From positions 4,836,001 through 4,900,000 of the forward strand of contig NZ_CP009553.3 in NCBI RefSeq assembly GCF_000767615.3: 64,000 nt of DNA. Reading direction: 5' to 3'. The DNA is from Pandoraea pnomenusa. GTDB taxonomy: Bacteria; Pseudomonadota; Gammaproteobacteria; Burkholderiales; Burkholderiaceae. Under the pieces are notes generated by a model. That model saw nothing but the letters and a program-made list of their open reading frames with translations. It made no database searches and had not been told where the DNA came from. Both the position numbers and the translations under genes were made by a program. Below, one piece after another: positions 20,388 through 28,603 of the stretch. How positions within the stretch are numbered: the first letter of the stretch is position 1; the number at the start of each line of letters is the position of its first letter.

Positions 20388-21806
20388 TCAGCGCATGTTC
20401 TTCAGGTCTTCCGCCCCTTGGGCGCGGCGCTTGCGTGTCGCTTCGTCGATCGGCTGCGGCACCAGCGTCGCCACCGTCAACGTTTCGTCACCGAAGTACT
20501 TGCCGGCCACCGCCTGCACCTGTTCGGGCGTGACGGCCTTCACCTTCTCGAGCATGCGATCGATCTGGCGCCAGGAGATACCCGACATTTCGTTCAGGCC
20601 GATCTCCATCGCCTGTCCGAAGACCGAGTCTCGCTTGTAGATCTGCCCGGCAATCACCTGCGCCTTCACGCGCTTGAGTTCGGCCTGCGTCACGCCGTGC
20701 GCGGCAATGTCGGCGACCTGTGCGCGCAACGCCTTCTCCATCTGCTCGGGCGTCTTGCCCTGAGCAGGCGTGCCGTCGAGGATGAAGAACTGCGGTCCGC
20801 GGCCGACGCCGTCGTAGCTGGCGCCGACGTCGTTCGCAATGCGCTGTTCGCGCACCAGCCGACTCGTCAGGCGCGCATTGCCATATCCGTCGAGCACGGC
20901 CGCGAGCACTTGCAGCGCATAGACGTTGTCATCCTTCTCGACATCGGTCAGACGCGGCGCCCGCCACGCGAGCATCACGTTCGGATTCTCCGCCGGCGCC
21001 TTCACGAAGACACGCCGCACGCCGAGTTGCGCCGGTTCGTTCTGCGGACGCCGGTCCGGCAGCGCGTGCGACTTGAGCGGCCCGTAATACTTCTCGGCGA
21101 GTTGCCTGACCTGTGCGGGGTCCACGTCGCCGCTCACGACCACCACGGCATTGTTCGGGGCGTACCAGCGCTCGTACCAGTCGCGCGCGTCCTGCACCGT
21201 CATATGCTCGAGATCGTCCATCCAGCCGACGATCGGACGGCGATAGGGGTTGGCGACGAGCGCGGTGGCCATCAACTGCTCGTAGAGCAAGGCGCGCGGC
21301 TGATCGTCCGTGCGCAGGCGACGCTCCTCCATGACAACCTGGATTTCCTTGGCGAACTCGTCCGCCGACAAGGTCAGGTTGGCCATCCGGTCGGCTTCCA
21401 GGCGCATCATCTCCGGCAGGCGCGACTTCTCCGTCTGCTCGAAATAGCCCGTGTAGTCCTTGCTGGTGAAGGCGTTCTCCCGGCCGCCGAGCGCGGCGAC
21501 CTGACGAGAGAACTGGCCCGGCCCGACCGACTTGGTGCCCTTGAACATCATGTGCTCGAGCGCGTGGGCAACGCCGGTGGTGCCATTGAACTCGTCGAGC
21601 GAACCGGCGCGGTACCAGACCACGTGCGCCACCGTCGGCGCCCGGTGATCTTCGCGCACGATCAGCCGCAGGCCATTCGATAGCGTGAATTCCGATGTGT
21701 TGTCGGTCGTTTTGCTGCCCGTCGTGTCGGCCGCATGGCTCAGGCTCATCAAACCCGCCACGGTCAATCCGACCAAGGCGTGGCGCCAGCGCATGGTTAC
21801 CGTCAT
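20388..21806 (-). CDS. M16 family zinc metallopeptidase, catalytic subunit
   Basis: 472-residue exported peptidase with a signal peptide at residues 1-25 (LVGLTVAGLMSLSHAAD). The zinc site is intact: HALEHMMF supplies the HxxEH pair, and the downstream metal-ligand glutamate lies within the RENAFTSKDYTGYFEQ to RLEADRMANL region. The second M16 domain is present. It is the first gene of a two-gene operon with a non-catalytic partner and is divergent from ftsY. Confidence 0.9.
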   Translation of the reverse strand: MTVTMRWRHALVGLTVAGLMSLSHAADTTGSKTTDNTSEFTLSNGLRLIVREDHRAPTVAHVVWYRAGSLDEFNGTTGVAHALEHMMFKGTKSVGPGQFSRQVAALGGRENAFTSKDYTGYFEQTEKSRLPEMMRLEADRMANLTLSADEFAKEIQVVMEERRLRTDDQPRALLYEQLMATALVANPYRRPIVGWMDDLEHMTVQDARDWYERWYAPNNAVVVVSGDVDPAQVRQLAEKYYGPLKSHALPDRRPQNEPAQLGVRRVFVKAPAENPNVMLAWRAPRLTDVEKDDNVYALQVLAAVLDGYGNARLTSRLVREQRIANDVGASYDGVGRGPQFFILDGTPAQGKTPEQMEKALRAQVADIAAHGVTQAELKRVKAQVIAGQIYKRDSVFGQAMEIGLNEMSGISWRQIDRMLEKVKAVTPEQVQAVAGKYFGDETLTVATLVPQPIDEATRKRRAQGAEDLKNMR

Positions 21807-21977
21807 GGATCCCCTTTCGCCCGTCGTGGACGTCGATTCGCGTCTGATAAAATACGTCGCATTTCCCGCGTCGGAAACAACGACCCGCCCATTGTAGGGG
21901 GTTTTGTGCCACGCGAATCGCAGGACAAATCACAGTCGCACGCCGCTTGCGCGTCCCCACGTCGAGTTCTTCACCCC

Positions 21978-23477
21978 ATGTTCAGCTTCTTCAAGCGCTT
22001 CAAGTCGGGCGGCAACAAGGCCGCCGAGACGAGTCCCGCACCGACCGAATCTCCCGGATTGCCCGAGTCCGATGCGTCGCACGAGGCGGCCCGCCCCTCT
22101 GCCGCCTCCACAGCCCCCACCGCCCCCACCGCTCCCGCGGTGCCGCCGCAGGGCAACGACACCAGGACAGACATCGGCCCGGAGCCCGAAGCCCCGCCCG
22201 TGGGCGTGCCGCTCACGCCGAACGTGCCGAACGTGCCGAACGACGTACCGAATGTGTCGGCGGCGCCCTCGGGCGCTACCGCCCCGAGCACGCCGGCCAG
22301 CCCCACGGCGCCGCACGTCACCGACGCCCGCGTGAGCGAGCCCGTCCGTCATGCCCCGGCTGCCGAAAACGCGGCGGCGTCCGAGCCGGCGATGGCGAAT
22401 GTCCCAACGTCCGACGCCTCCGAGACATCCGAATGGCCCGAATCGCCCGAATCGCCCGAATCACCCGAATCGCTCGCATCGTCTGAAGTGTCGGCATCGG
22501 CCGCGCCGGTCGTCGTGAAGGATGCCAGCGGCGAAGCCATCGGCGAGATCGTGTCCGCGCCGGCCCCCGCCCCGGCCGCCAAGCGCTCGTGGCTCACGCG
22601 GCTCAAGGCGGGCCTGTCGAAGACGAGCGCCGGCCTCACGGGCATCTTCGTCGGTGTGAAGGTCGACGAGAACCTGTTCGAGGAACTCGAGAGCGCACTT
22701 CTGATGAGCGACGCCGGCGTGGAAGCCACCACGTTCCTGCTCGATGCCCTGCGCAAAAAGGTCAAGGCCGAACGGCTGACCGACGGCGAACAGGTCAAGC
22801 GCGCATTGCACGACCTGCTCGTCGAACTGCTGCAACCGCTCGAGCAAAGCCTCGTGCTGGGCCGCGAAGCGCCGCTGGTCGTGATGATCGCGGGCGTGAA
22901 CGGCGCGGGCAAGACGACCAGCATCGGCAAGCTTGCCAAGCACTTCCAGCACTACGGTCAGTCGGTTCTCCTTGCCGCCGGCGACACGTTCCGCGCGGCC
23001 GCCCGCGAGCAGCTCACGATCTGGGGCGAGCGCAACAACGTGGCGGTCGTCTCGCAGGAGAGCGGCGATCCGGCCGCCGTCGTGTTCGACGCGGTCAACG
23101 CCGCCCGCGCCCGCAAGATCGACATCGTGATGGCCGATACGGCCGGTCGCCTGCCCACGCAGCTGCATCTGATGGAAGAACTCAAGAAGATCAAGCGCGT
23201 GCTGGGCAAGGCCGCCGACGGCGCGCCGCACGAAGTGCTGCTCGTGATCGATGCCAATACCGGTCAAAACGCACTCGCGCAGGTCAAGGCGTTCGACGAC
23301 GCCCTGCGGCTCACCGGCCTCATCGTGACCAAGCTCGACGGCACCGCCAAGGGCGGCATCCTCGCCGCGATCGCCCGCCAGCGTCCCGTGCCGGTGTACT
23401 TCATCGGCGTGGGCGAAAAGGTCGAGGACCTGCAACCGTTCTCGGCGCGAGAGTTCGCCGACGCCCTGCTCGGGTAA
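21978..23477 (+). CDS. ftsY: FtsY, signal recognition particle receptor
   Basis: GTPase that docks SRP-ribosome complexes at the membrane. In the 499 residues, positions 1-190 are an acidic, low-complexity A domain with short repeats (PNVPNVPNDVPNVS and an ESPESPES run). The NG domain follows: P-loop [27 protein letters not shown], the G3 motif DTAGRLPTQ, TKLDGTAKGG, and a C-terminal FIGVGEKVEDLQPF. The start at ATG 21978 yields MFSFFKRFK, a typical amphipathic membrane-targeting N-terminus. Confidence 0.97.
   Translation: MFSFFKRFKSGGNKAAETSPAPTESPGLPESDASHEAARPSAASTAPTAPTAPAVPPQGNDTRTDIGPEPEAPPVGVPLTPNVPNVPNDVPNVSAAPSGATAPSTPASPTAPHVTDARVSEPVRHAPAAENAAASEPAMANVPTSDASETSEWPESPESPESPESLASSEVSASAAPVVVKDASGEAIGEIVSAPAPAPAAKRSWLTRLKAGLSKTSAGLTGIFVGVKVDENLFEELESALLMSDAGVEATTFLLDALRKKVKAERLTDGEQVKRALHDLLVELLQPLEQSLVLGREAPLVVMIAGVNGAGKTTSIGKLAKHFQHYGQSVLLAAGDTFRAAAREQLTIWGERNNVAVVSQESGDPAAVVFDAVNAARARKIDIVMADTAGRLPTQLHLMEELKKIKRVLGKAADGAPHEVLLVIDANTGQNALAQVKAFDDALRLTGLIVTKLDGTAKGGILAAIARQRPVPVYFIGVGEKVEDLQPFSAREFADALLG
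22437..22473 (+). repeat. 9-bp tandem repeat in the ftsY acidic domain
   Basis: About four copies of CCCGAATCG, one of them degenerate, encode a Pro-Glu-Ser run in the disordered A domain of FtsY. The unit is a multiple of three, so copy-number change would keep the frame. Confidence 0.75.
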
Positions 23478-23615
23478 GACGCGCGAATCGCGCTGCCGAA
23501 CGACGCCGCCCGCCGGCGTCAGACGAACCGACGGCCCGCCACGTCTCGTGTGCGGGCCGTTTGTCTCTCGGGGCAGCACAACCGACGGCCACCGACAGCG
23601 CCGCCGGTCAGCCCG

Positions 23616-24242
23616 TTACAACTGTTGCGCGACGAGTCCCGCGCATAGCCCCCACATCATCGTGCCCACGAGGCCGTCGAGTACCTGCCAGGCTCTTGCC
23701 CGCGAGAACAGCGGGGCGAGCAGACGCGCACCGTAGCCGAGCAGCGTGAACCACAGGACGGACGCCGTCATCGCTCCCGCCGCGAACCAGACATTGCCGG
23801 GCGCGGCCTCGCGCGCGCCAATGCCGCCAAGCAGGATCACTGTGTCGAGATAAACGTGCGGGTTGAGCACCGAGAGCATCAGCACGAGCACGAATGCGCG
23901 TTGCCAGGTCATGTCCTGCGTCGCCGCGCGGCTGCCATCCGCCTGCAGCGCGCCGGTGCCGCGAAACGCCGCGCGCCAGGCCCGCAGTCCATACCAGAAA
24001 AGGAAAGCGGCGCCGCCCCACGTCACGGCGGTCAGGAAACGCGGATATGCGTCGATGAGCCCGCCCATGCCCGCCACGCCTGCCGCGATCAGCACCATGT
24101 CGCAAACGGCGCACACGGCCACGACCAAGCCGACATGCCGCTTGAGGATGCCCTGGCGCAACACGAACGCGTTCTGCGCACCGATGGCAATGATGAGACT
24201 GGCGCCAAGGGCCATGCCCCGCCAGAAAGCCGGATCGAACAT
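23616..24242 (-). CDS. argO: LysE/ArgO family amino-acid exporter
   Basis: 208-residue inner-membrane protein with six predicted hydrophobic segments. The LysE-family N-terminal signature is present (GASLIIAIGAQNAFVLRQG) along with the second-half motif SVLNPHVYLDTVILLGG. Characterised members export arginine or lysine; the precise substrate here is inferred only from the ArgO-like pattern. ATG 24242 starts MFDPAFWRGM. It is 7 bases downstream of the maiA stop on the same strand, so the two may be co-transcribed. Confidence 0.85.
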   Translation of the reverse strand: MFDPAFWRGMALGASLIIAIGAQNAFVLRQGILKRHVGLVVAVCAVCDMVLIAAGVAGMGGLIDAYPRFLTAVTWGGAAFLFWYGLRAWRAAFRGTGALQADGSRAATQDMTWQRAFVLVLMLSVLNPHVYLDTVILLGGIGAREAAPGNVWFAAGAMTASVLWFTLLGYGARLLAPLFSRARAWQVLDGLVGTMMWGLCAGLVAQQL

Positions 24243-24249
24243 GCGGCGC

Positions 24250-24897
24250 TTACTCGGCGTCCGGTTGCGCTTCCGGGGCAGCGCGACGGAAGGCGTCGAG
24301 CGTCTGGCAGTGCGCGTCGATGGCGGCAATGCGCGGGAACGAAGCCATGTCCACCTTGAATCGATTGGCGTTGTAGACCTGCGGCACGAGACAGCAATCG
24401 GCCAGGGTCGGCGTGTCGCCGAAGACGAATTTTCCGGGCGAGCGCTGGGCCGCCAGACGCGCTTCGAGCGCCGTGAAGCCCTCCACGACCCAGTGGACGT
24501 ACCACGCGTTCTTCTGCTCCTCGCTCACCCCCAGGTCGTGCTTGAGATAGCGCAACACGCGCAGGTTGTCGATCGGATGAATGTCGGCCGCGATGTCGAG
24601 CGCCAGCGCCCGCACCTGCGCCCGCGCGACCGGATCGGCCGGCAGCAGCGCCGGCGTCGGATGCACGTCCTCCAGATATTCGATGATGGCCAACGATTGA
24701 TGAATGTTGACCTCGCCGTCGACGAACGTCGGCACCAGCCCGTTGACGTTCAACGCACGGTACGCCGGTTTGAGTTGCTCGCCGCCATCGCGCACCAGAT
24801 GCACCGGCACGATCTCGTAATCGAGCCCCTTCAGATTCAGGGCGATCCGCACGCGATACGCGGCGGAACTGCGGAAATAGCTGTACAGCGTGGACAT
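24250..24897 (-). CDS. maiA: Maleylacetoacetate isomerase (zeta-class glutathione transferase)
   Basis: 215-residue zeta-class GST. It has the characteristic active-site motif SSAAYRVRIALNLKG (the family SSCxWRVRIAL, with Ala in place of the usual Cys), the N-terminal GSH-binding region with NGLVPTFVDGE and QSLAIIEYLED, and the C-terminal TLADCCLVPQVYNANRF signature. It isomerises maleylacetoacetate or maleylpyruvate in aromatic degradation, using glutathione. No other tyrosine-degradation gene is present nearby. ATG 24897 matches the family start MSTLYSYF. Confidence 0.92.
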   Translation of the reverse strand: MSTLYSYFRSSAAYRVRIALNLKGLDYEIVPVHLVRDGGEQLKPAYRALNVNGLVPTFVDGEVNIHQSLAIIEYLEDVHPTPALLPADPVARAQVRALALDIAADIHPIDNLRVLRYLKHDLGVSEEQKNAWYVHWVVEGFTALEARLAAQRSPGKFVFGDTPTLADCCLVPQVYNANRFKVDMASFPRIAAIDAHCQTLDAFRRAAPEAQPDAE

Positions 24898-25092
24898 GGC
24901 AAGACCTCGGAGGGGAATGGGGGAAAGGCGACGGCCGCCAGCAACTGTGTGCGTGCGCCGCGCCCGAACCCGAAATGGTACTTCAAGCACTGGCACCGGG
25001 CACCCCCAAGTGCGTATCATGAGCGGACAATCTCCCTCCGGAGCGTGCCTCGTCGCCCCGGTCTGCCCAGTACGACACAACACCGAAGTGCC

Positions 25093-26073
25093 ATGACCGC
25101 CGCCGCCCCACTCGCTCCCTTCGCCTGCGCGCCGCTGCTCAAGACCATCGCCCGGGGCGCCAAGGGCGCGCGCGCGCTCACCGCCAACGAGACGCGAGAA
25201 CTCTTCGACGCCATTCTCGCCGGACGTGTGGCCCCGGCGGAGCTGGGCGGCGTGCTGATCGCGTACCGCATCAAGGGCGAGACACCGGTCGAGTTGCGCG
25301 CCATGCTCGACGCCGCTCACGCCACCTTCACCCCGCTCGTCGCCCCCGCCGACGCGCCGCCGCCCGTTCTGCTGCCGAGCTACAACGGCGCGCGCAAGCA
25401 GCCCAACCTGACGCCGCTGCTTGCGCTGCTGCTCGCCCGCGACGGCATTCCGGTGCTGGTGCACGGTCAGCATCACAGCGGCGCGAATCGTGTTGGCACC
25501 CAGGCCATCTTTGCTGAGTTGGGGCACGCCCCGTGCGGCTCGGCGACGGACGCGCAAGCGGCGCTGCGCGACCGACGTGTCGCATACCTGCCAATCGCGG
25601 CGCTGTCGCCCGCGCTGGAGCGTTTGCTGGAGATGCGGGCCGTGCTCGGCGTGCGCAATTCAGGGCACACGGTGGTGAAGTTGCTGCAGCCGTTCGCCGG
25701 TCCGGCGCTGCGCCTGGTGAACTACACCCATCCCGAGTATCGTGAAACGCTCGGCGAACTGTTCTCCGATCCGGCGAATAGCCCCGCTCCCGGCGTGCTG
25801 CTCGCGCGCGGCACGGAAGGCGAGCCGGTCGCCGATGCCCGTCGTCAGGCGGCCATCGAGGGCTTTAGCGACGGCGTGCCTACGTTGTGGCAGGCCGCCG
25901 AAGAAGGCGCCATCGGCACACCGCCGGCGCTCCCTGCCGCGGACGCCCGCGCGACCGCCCGGTGGATCGAAGCGGTGCTGGCGGGTGACGTTCCGATTCC
26001 CGCGCCCATCGCCCGGCAGGTCGCGGTGATCCGTCTGGCGTTGCGGCTCGACACGCCCGGGTCGCGGACCTGA
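25093..26073 (+). CDS. ybiB: YbiB/TrpD2 family DNA-binding protein
   Basis: 326-residue protein with the fold of anthranilate phosphoribosyltransferase (TrpD): the N-terminal helical segment LTANETRELFDAILAGRVAPAELGGVLIAYRIKGET is clear, followed by LVHGQHHSGANRVGT. The TrpD PRPP loop is degenerate, so TrpD activity is unlikely. The E. coli homologue YbiB binds nucleic acid and belongs to the LexA regulon; a similar role here is inference. ATG 25093 is preferred because the upstream frame lies antisense to maiA. Confidence 0.82.
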   Translation: MTAAAPLAPFACAPLLKTIARGAKGARALTANETRELFDAILAGRVAPAELGGVLIAYRIKGETPVELRAMLDAAHATFTPLVAPADAPPPVLLPSYNGARKQPNLTPLLALLLARDGIPVLVHGQHHSGANRVGTQAIFAELGHAPCGSATDAQAALRDRRVAYLPIAALSPALERLLEMRAVLGVRNSGHTVVKLLQPFAGPALRLVNYTHPEYRETLGELFSDPANSPAPGVLLARGTEGEPVADARRQAAIEGFSDGVPTLWQAAEEGAIGTPPALPAADARATARWIEAVLAGDVPIPAPIARQVAVIRLALRLDTPGSRT

Positions 26074-26344
26074 GCGACCACGTACACGCGCTTCGGGGGC
26101 GCCCGCACCCGCTCGGGCATGTCTCCCTGATGCACCCGGCTACCGCCATCCCCCACCGGATACGTCGGATATGCCGGCATTGGCCATCATTTGAGCGCAA
26201 TTCGATGCATTGCGCCCGATAAACGCAACAATCGCTTGCAGCCAAACACGAATTCCATCTTTCTCGGAACGTTTTGTTCCGAAATTCGTCAAAAATTACG
26301 TATTGAGACGTGCGTCCGGCGAGGGCCGGACTGAGCGCATGGCG

Positions 26345-26728
26345 TCAATCGGCCGACGCCATGCGCGTCGCCTGCCAGGAGATGAGATGCCAGGCGTCCG
26401 CTTCCAACACATGGACCGCCGTGTAGGTCATCTGCGATTCGAGCGAGCCGGTCGCGGTCTCCAGCTCCACGCGGAGTTTGCCTGTCACGACCACGGTGTC
26501 GCCGAACTGGCGCAATTCCTGCGCCTTGACGTCGATGTCGATGTAACGCCGGCGCCCGGAACTGAGCGCGTCGAGAAACTCGCGTTTGGTTTCTCGTTTG
26601 CCGTTTGAATGAACGTAATGAAGATCGCTTGCCAGCAAGGCATCCAGTTGTTCGACGTCGCACTCGACCATCGCGTCGAAGCGCGCCGATTCGAGTTCCC
26701 GTACCGCGTCAATGTGCTTTCCGGCCAT
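26345..26728 (-). CDS. DUF4440 / SnoaL-like (NTF2-fold) protein
   Basis: 127-residue single-domain protein of the NTF2-like superfamily. The N-terminal helix AVRELESARFDAMVECDVEQLDALLASDLHYVHSNGKRE and the closing strands TYTAVHVLEADAWHLISWQATR match DUF4440 members. No catalytic residues can be assigned and the function is unknown. It is transcribed away from rpoH; the 270 bases between it and ybiB show no further gene. Confidence 0.8.
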   Translation of the reverse strand: MAGKHIDAVRELESARFDAMVECDVEQLDALLASDLHYVHSNGKRETKREFLDALSSGRRRYIDIDVKAQELRQFGDTVVVTGKLRVELETATGSLESQMTYTAVHVLEADAWHLISWQATRMASAD

Positions 26729-26888
26729 GCTGTCCTCCCATCTTCGCCACCATTAAACGCTCGCGGCTTGGGTTGCAATTTACACCATCCACGTGACGTT
26801 TGCGCCAGTGACTTCTCCCGTTTGACGGAGGGTGCTGGAAAACCCCGAGACGCCGGAAACTTCCCGTCCGGTAAGGGTTCTAACGTGT

Positions 26889-26915
26889 TTAGCACTCACC
26901 GAAAGAGAGTGCTAA
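26889..26915 (+). promoter_or_regulatory. CIRCE element (HrcA operator) upstream of rpoH
   Basis: A perfect match to the CIRCE consensus: TTAGCACTC (26889-26897), nine bases, then GAGTGCTAA (26907-26915). It ends 35 bases before the rpoH start codon, a position where HrcA binding could block transcription. CIRCE is the operator of the HrcA heat-shock repressor. Confidence 0.93.
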
Positions 26916-26950
26916 AATGTTTTCCCAGAGGCTAACCAGGAGTCCACCAC

Positions 26951-27889
26951 TTGAGTACTGCCGCCACTTTGCATCCGACGACGCCGGCCACCGGCACGGC
27001 GCCGACTTCGCGTGCCCTTGCGCTTGCCCCGTCCGCGTTGATGCTGCCGGGCAGTCTGGGCAATATCGACAGCTACATTCAGGCCGTCAACCGCATTCCC
27101 CTGCTTTCCGCCGAGGAAGAGCAGTCGCTCGCCAAGCGTCTGCGCGAGAACGATGATCTGGAAGCCGCCCGCCAGTTGGTGCTCTCGCACCTGCGTCTGG
27201 TGGTGTCCATCGCGCGTAACTACCTCGGCTACGGTCTGCCGCACGCGGATCTGATCCAGGAGGGCAATATCGGCCTGATGAAGGCCGTGAAGCGCTTCGA
27301 CCCCGCCCAGGGCGTTCGGCTCGTGTCCTACGCCATGCATTGGATCAAGGCCGAGATTCACGAATATGTGCTGAAGAACTGGCGCACCGTGAAGGTTGCC
27401 ACGACCAAGGCCCAGCGCAAGCTGTTCTTCAACCTGCGCAGCCAGAAGCAAGGCCTGCAAGCGTTCACGCCGGAAGAGATCGATCAGGTCGCCCGCGATC
27501 TGAACGTCAAGCGCGAAGACGTCATCGAGATGGAAACGCGTATGTCGGGCGGCGATATCGCCCTCGAAGGTCACAGCGACGACGGCGAGAGCGCCAGCTT
27601 CGCTCCGATCGCGTACCTGGCCGACTCGCATCAGGAGCCGACCGCCGTCATCGCCGCACGCGAGCGCGACCACCTGCAAAGCGACGGGCTGCAAACCGCG
27701 CTCGGCCGACTCGACCCGCGCAGCCGTCGCATCATCGAGGCCCGCTGGCTGTCGGTGGCCGACGACGGCAGTGGCGGCGCCACGCTTCACGAACTGGCGG
27801 AAGAATTCGGCGTGTCCGCCGAGCGCATTCGCCAGATCGAGGTCGCCGCAATGAAGAAGATGAAAGGCGCGCTTCAGGCCTACGCATAA
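26951..27889 (+). CDS. rpoH: RNA polymerase heat-shock sigma factor RpoH (sigma-32)
   Basis: Directs heat-shock promoter recognition. The 312-residue product has region 2 (LVLSHLRLVVSIARNYLGYG and the HADLIQEGNIGLMKAVKRFD core-binding segment), the RpoH-specific QRKLFFNLR box, and region 4 with the helix-turn-helix TLHELAEEFGVSAERIRQIE. The start is probably TTG at 26951, eight bases after an AGGAG Shine-Dalgarno; a TTG start could lower translation. The CIRCE operator just upstream suggests HrcA control in addition to post-transcriptional control. A terminator follows at 27927. Confidence 0.96.
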   Translation: MSTAATLHPTTPATGTAPTSRALALAPSALMLPGSLGNIDSYIQAVNRIPLLSAEEEQSLAKRLRENDDLEAARQLVLSHLRLVVSIARNYLGYGLPHADLIQEGNIGLMKAVKRFDPAQGVRLVSYAMHWIKAEIHEYVLKNWRTVKVATTKAQRKLFFNLRSQKQGLQAFTPEEIDQVARDLNVKREDVIEMETRMSGGDIALEGHSDDGESASFAPIAYLADSHQEPTAVIAARERDHLQSDGLQTALGRLDPRSRRIIEARWLSVADDGSGGATLHELAEEFGVSAERIRQIEVAAMKKMKGALQAYA

Positions 27890-27926
27890 GTCGACCGCGC
27901 CGCAGCGCCCCTGCCGCCGGCCATCA

Positions 27927-27954
27927 AGCCCCGTGAGATCCACGGGGCTTTTTT
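27927..27954 (+). terminator. Rho-independent terminator after rpoH
   Basis: 9-bp stem AGCCCCGTG / CACGGGGCT with loop AGATC, followed by TTTTTT, about 40 bases after the rpoH stop. Confidence 0.9.
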
Positions 27955-28282
27955 ATTGGACTTCGAAAGTTCATCGCCCATTCGCTCAGGACTTGATGCA
28001 TCGCAAGGTCGCCGGCGGGACGCACCGATAGAATCGGATCGTACGTGGCCATGCTGCGTGCGAAGGACGGCCCGGGGGCCGTTCGGCGCGCCGGACCCTT
28101 GTCTCGAATCCGCTTCCCATCTGCCGTGCGTCACGGCGGCAGATCCGCATCGAACCAGCGTCATCTGCGTGTCATCCGCCCCCGCGCTCCGCGGTTTGAC
28201 ATTTTCAAGCGTTAAGGCACAATGCGCCGGAAGTCGACGCTGTTTCCGACATCACGACTTTCGACGCCAGGAGCCGTCACGG
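27955..28282 (+). other. Non-coding region upstream of the cytochrome bd operon
   Basis: About 330 bases between the rpoH terminator and cydP. Frames crossing it show no family-like protein. It probably holds the cyd promoter (see 28196-28223). No FNR- or ArcA-type site was recognised with confidence. Confidence 0.5.
28196..28223 (+). promoter_or_regulatory. Predicted sigma-70 promoter of cydPABX
   Basis: Consensus -35 hexamer TTGACA (28196-28201), 16-base spacer, then a -10-like CACAAT (28218-28223), 60 bases before the cydP start. The -10 matches four of six consensus positions. Confidence 0.5.
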
Positions 28283-28603
28283 ATGGACACCCACTCTCCT
28301 AGCAGTCTGAAGCCTCCCGCCACGGCCGCGCCCGCAGTCGCGCCGCGCCCCGTTGCCTCCGGCGTCGTCGCCTGGCTGGTCAGGCGCTGGCGCAACCGCC
28401 CTTCCCGTTTCATGTTCGAAATCCTGATCGTTCTCGCGATCAAGGTCGTACTCCTGTTCATTCTGAAACATGCGTTCTTCGACGCACCGATGGCCAAGCA
28501 CATGCAATTGCCGCCGGACGTCGTGGCCCGCGCCCTGATCGGGCCGCAGGCAGTAGAAGCGCAGTCCCCCACCCCAAGTCAAGGTGTCCGCCATGATCAG
28601 TAG
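28283..28603 (+). CDS. cydP: CydP, small putative cytochrome bd oxidase subunit
   Basis: 106-residue protein with a disordered Pro/Ala N-terminus, a basic stretch RRWRNRPSRF, one hydrophobic helix at about residues 48-65 (EILIVLAIKVVLLFILKH) and a soluble tail. Small single-helix proteins of this type precede cydA in beta-proteobacteria and are annotated CydP. Its role in assembly or stability of the bd oxidase is inferred from position. The last 11 bases overlap cydA, so the genes are probably translationally coupled. Confidence 0.75.
   Translation: MDTHSPSSLKPPATAAPAVAPRPVASGVVAWLVRRWRNRPSRFMFEILIVLAIKVVLLFILKHAFFDAPMAKHMQLPPDVVARALIGPQAVEAQSPTPSQGVRHDQ

Noticed and set aside
18828..21683. 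951-codon plus-strand open frame over the M16 genes
   Set aside because: Composition is Arg/His-rich without motifs, and it is exactly antisense to two M16 peptidase genes with signal peptides and, in one, HxxEH.
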